Of a stretch of 64,000 nt of DNA, positions 62,535 through 64,000 are shown piece by piece. Below the pieces are notes generated by a model. That model did no database searches and was not told the DNA's origin. It saw only the letters and a program-made list of their open reading frames with translations. Both the position numbers and the translations under genes were made by a program. The stretch comes from Aggregicoccus sp. 17bor-14. GTDB taxonomy: Bacteria; Myxococcota; Myxococcia; Myxococcales; Myxococcaceae. The DNA lies in assembly GCF_009659535.1 (NCBI RefSeq), contig NZ_VJZZ01000010.1, positions 1 to 64,000 of the forward strand, written 5' to 3'. Positions within the stretch are counted from its first letter, which is position 1. Every line of letters starts with the position of its first letter.

Positions 62535-63512
62535 ATGTCGCCCCGTCACGCGCTCGCCGTCCTCTGCTTCACAGGCGCGCTGCTCGCCGCCTGCCGCTCC
62601 GCAGCCCCCGCTCCCGCTGCAGAGGCTGCGCGCAGCGAGGGCACGTGGGAGCCCGCACCGCCGATGCTGCATGCGCGCTCGGCGCACGCGGTGGTGAGTG
62701 ACGGGAAGAGCATCTACGCGCTCGCGGGCTCCGGCGCCGGAGGCGTGCCCGTGCGCGAGGTGGAGCGCTTCGACGGCACGCGCTGGCAGGTGGAGACGCA
62801 GCTGCCGGGAGACGGGCTCAACGCGCCGGCGGCCGTGGTGCTGGGGGACACCCTGTACCTGGTGGGCGGCTTCAGCGGGGTGAGCAACCTGCCCACGGAC
62901 CGGGTGTACCGGTACTCGCTCTCGCAGCACACCTGGAGCGAGGCTGCGCCCTTGCCCGCGCCGCGCGGAGGGCATGCGGCGGTGGTGCTCGACGGGAAGC
63001 TCCACGTGCTGGGCGGAGGCAACTCGCAGTCCACGCTCGCGCTGCACTCGGTCTACGACCCGGCCACGAACACCTGGTCGGAGCGCGCGCCGCTGCCGCG
63101 CTCGGAGGGCAGTCCCGCGGCGCTCGCGGTGGACGGGAAGCTGTGGGCCATCGGCGGGCGCAGCGGGCCCTCGGACTTCGGCGAGGTGTATCTCTACGAC
63201 CCTGCGCAGGACCGCTGGAGCTCGGGGCCCCCCATCCCGCCGCGGGGCACCGCGGGCGCGGTGCGCTACCGTGGCGCCCTCTACGTCATCGGAGGCGAGT
63301 CGCAGGCGCTGGGACGGAGCCTCGACAGCGTGCTGCGGCTGGACCCCACCGAGGGCACCTGGCGCGACGCGCCGCCGCTGCCCACGGCGCGCAACTACGC
63401 GCGCGCGGTGCTGCTGGGAGACGCGATCTACGTCGTGGGCGGCAGTCCGCTCGCCGGCCGCAGCCACTCCTCGGAGGGCAGCACCATCGTCGAGCGCTTC
63501 CGGTTCCCGTGA
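62535..63512 (+). CDS. kelch-repeat lipoprotein
   Basis: A 325-residue lipoprotein from ATG 62535 (GGAGG upstream) with a lipobox ending at Cys20 (LLAACRSA). The mature part is a kelch-type beta-propeller of about six blades: GKSIYALAGSGAGGVPVREV, GDTLYLVGGFSGVSNLPTDR, GKLHVLGGGNSQSTLALHS, GKLWAIGGRSGPSDFGEVYL, GALYVIGGESQALGRSLDSV and GDAIYVVGGSPLAG. It is probably a scaffold at the outer membrane; no catalytic motif is seen. Confidence 0.87.
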   Translation: MSPRHALAVLCFTGALLAACRSAAPAPAAEAARSEGTWEPAPPMLHARSAHAVVSDGKSIYALAGSGAGGVPVREVERFDGTRWQVETQLPGDGLNAPAAVVLGDTLYLVGGFSGVSNLPTDRVYRYSLSQHTWSEAAPLPAPRGGHAAVVLDGKLHVLGGGNSQSTLALHSVYDPATNTWSERAPLPRSEGSPAALAVDGKLWAIGGRSGPSDFGEVYLYDPAQDRWSSGPPIPPRGTAGAVRYRGALYVIGGESQALGRSLDSVLRLDPTEGTWRDAPPLPTARNYARAVLLGDAIYVVGGSPLAGRSHSSEGSTIVERFRFP

Positions 63513-63523
63513 GCAATGCGGTC

Positions 63524-63556
63524 CCCTCGCCCTCTGGGAGAGGGACCGGGTGAGGG
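63524..63556. repeat. REP-like hairpin element, copy 2
   Basis: The 33-bp counterpart of 16166-16198, 29 of 33 bases identical. The stem CCCTCGCCC/GGGAGAGGG (one G-A mismatch) is followed by ACCGGGTGAGGG. This copy lies between the convergent kelch and folA genes and may also serve as a 3' structure. Confidence 0.6.
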
Positions 63557-63580
63557 AGCCGGGAGAAGCCGCGCCCCTGT

Positions 63581-64000
63581 TCAGCTCCGCCGGTCGTAGG
63601 TGAGAAAGCGATAGGGCAGCGGCTCCTCCGCGCCCACGTGCGCCTCCTCCTCGACGAGCGTCCACCCGCTCAGGTCCACCGGCGGGAAGTACGCATCCCC
63701 CTCCACGTCGCGCTCGACGATGGTGAGGTAGATGCGGTCCGTGAGCTCCATCGCCTGGCGGTAGATCTCCGCGCCGCCGCCGATGAACAGCTCCTGCTCG
63801 TCCGGGGGCGCCGCGGCGAGCGCGGCCTCGAGCGAGTGCACCACCTGCACGCCCTCGGGGCGGAAGTCCGGCTGGCGGCTGATGACCACCATGCGCCGGC
63901 CGGGCAGCGGCCGCCCGATGGACTCGTAGGTCTTGCGCCCCAGGACCAGCGTGTGGCCCATGGTGAGGCGCTTGAAGCGCGCGAGGTCCGCAGGCAGCCG
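63581..64000 (-). CDS. folA: dihydrofolate reductase (5' end outside window)
   Basis: The last 139 residues of a cytosolic dihydrofolate reductase; the frame runs off the right edge, so the N-terminus is missing. Visible motifs are RLPADLARFKRLTMGHTLVL, GRKTYESIGRPLPGR (cofactor loop), MVVISRQPDF, LFIGGGAEIYRQAMELTDRI (GGG near the nicotinamide) and IYLTIVERDVEGDAYFPPVD. These match bacterial FolA, which reduces dihydrofolate with NADPH. All visible motifs are intact. It is convergent with the kelch lipoprotein gene. Confidence 0.92.
   Translation of the reverse strand, partial: RLPADLARFKRLTMGHTLVLGRKTYESIGRPLPGRRMVVISRQPDFRPEGVQVVHSLEAALAAAPPDEQELFIGGGAEIYRQAMELTDRIYLTIVERDVEGDAYFPPVDLSGWTLVEEEAHVGAEEPLPYRFLTYDRRS

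Overview
The window is high-GC, gene-dense bacterial chromosome, probably from a myxobacterium (Cystobacterineae-like). The pointers are a MopE-type metal-binding secreted protein, a very long RHS/YD-repeat protein, a large choice-of-anchor/VWA-like lipoprotein, many lipoprotein signal peptides, several LysR regulators, orphan MacB/FtsX-type permeases and frequent GTG/TTG starts. Most genes lie close to 70% GC. The species cannot be fixed from this sequence alone.

1-9.8 kb is accessory DNA. A MopE-like Cys/Asp-rich protein (cut by the left edge), a small Cys-rich lipoprotein and a 1983-residue Sec-exported RHS protein follow one another. The RHS protein ends in a variable tip with a Cys4/Asp-His nuclease-like domain. 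A candidate Imm21-like immunity gene with its own strong ribosome binding site overlaps its 3' end. The toxin tip falls to about 53% G+C by my count, while sampled lines of the core reach 60-73%. Next come decayed pieces (a thiolase tail, a recombinase tail) and an intact serine recombinase coupled to a small unknown gene.

9.8-34.4 kb is mostly ordinary: an ASH/VWA-like lipoprotein, an alpha/beta hydrolase, a UPF1-like helicase, two coupled small unknown genes, the soluble transhydrogenase sthA, an ArsR-SRPBCC-DoxX-DUF1801 operon whose promoter/operator can be read base by base, an acetolactate-synthase-like/aldehyde dehydrogenase pair facing a LysR gene, a PQQ-type sugar dehydrogenase, an orphan ABC permease, a GT39-like glycosyltransferase, a YyaL/DUF255 protein and SlyD.

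34.4-64 kb holds a PAS-PAS-GAF histidine kinase, a Nudix hydrolase, a GMC oxidoreductase with a ferredoxin-like Cys motif, PAP2 and GlsB-type membrane proteins, a metallophosphoesterase, DUF418 and LysE membrane proteins, an M1 aminopeptidase, a YiaA-type protein, two LysR regulators, a thioesterase, a transglutaminase-like protein, an ATP-grasp ligase overlapping a GNAT gene by 131 nt, an HD phosphohydrolase coupled to a Nudix-metallo-beta-lactamase fusion, an MBL lipoprotein, a DUF885 peptidase, the monofunctional transglycosylase mtgA, a kelch lipoprotein, and folA cut by the right edge.

I saw no rRNA, tRNA, CRISPR array, prophage or complete insertion sequence. The most system-like locus is the RHS toxin/immunity cluster with its neighbouring recombination scars.
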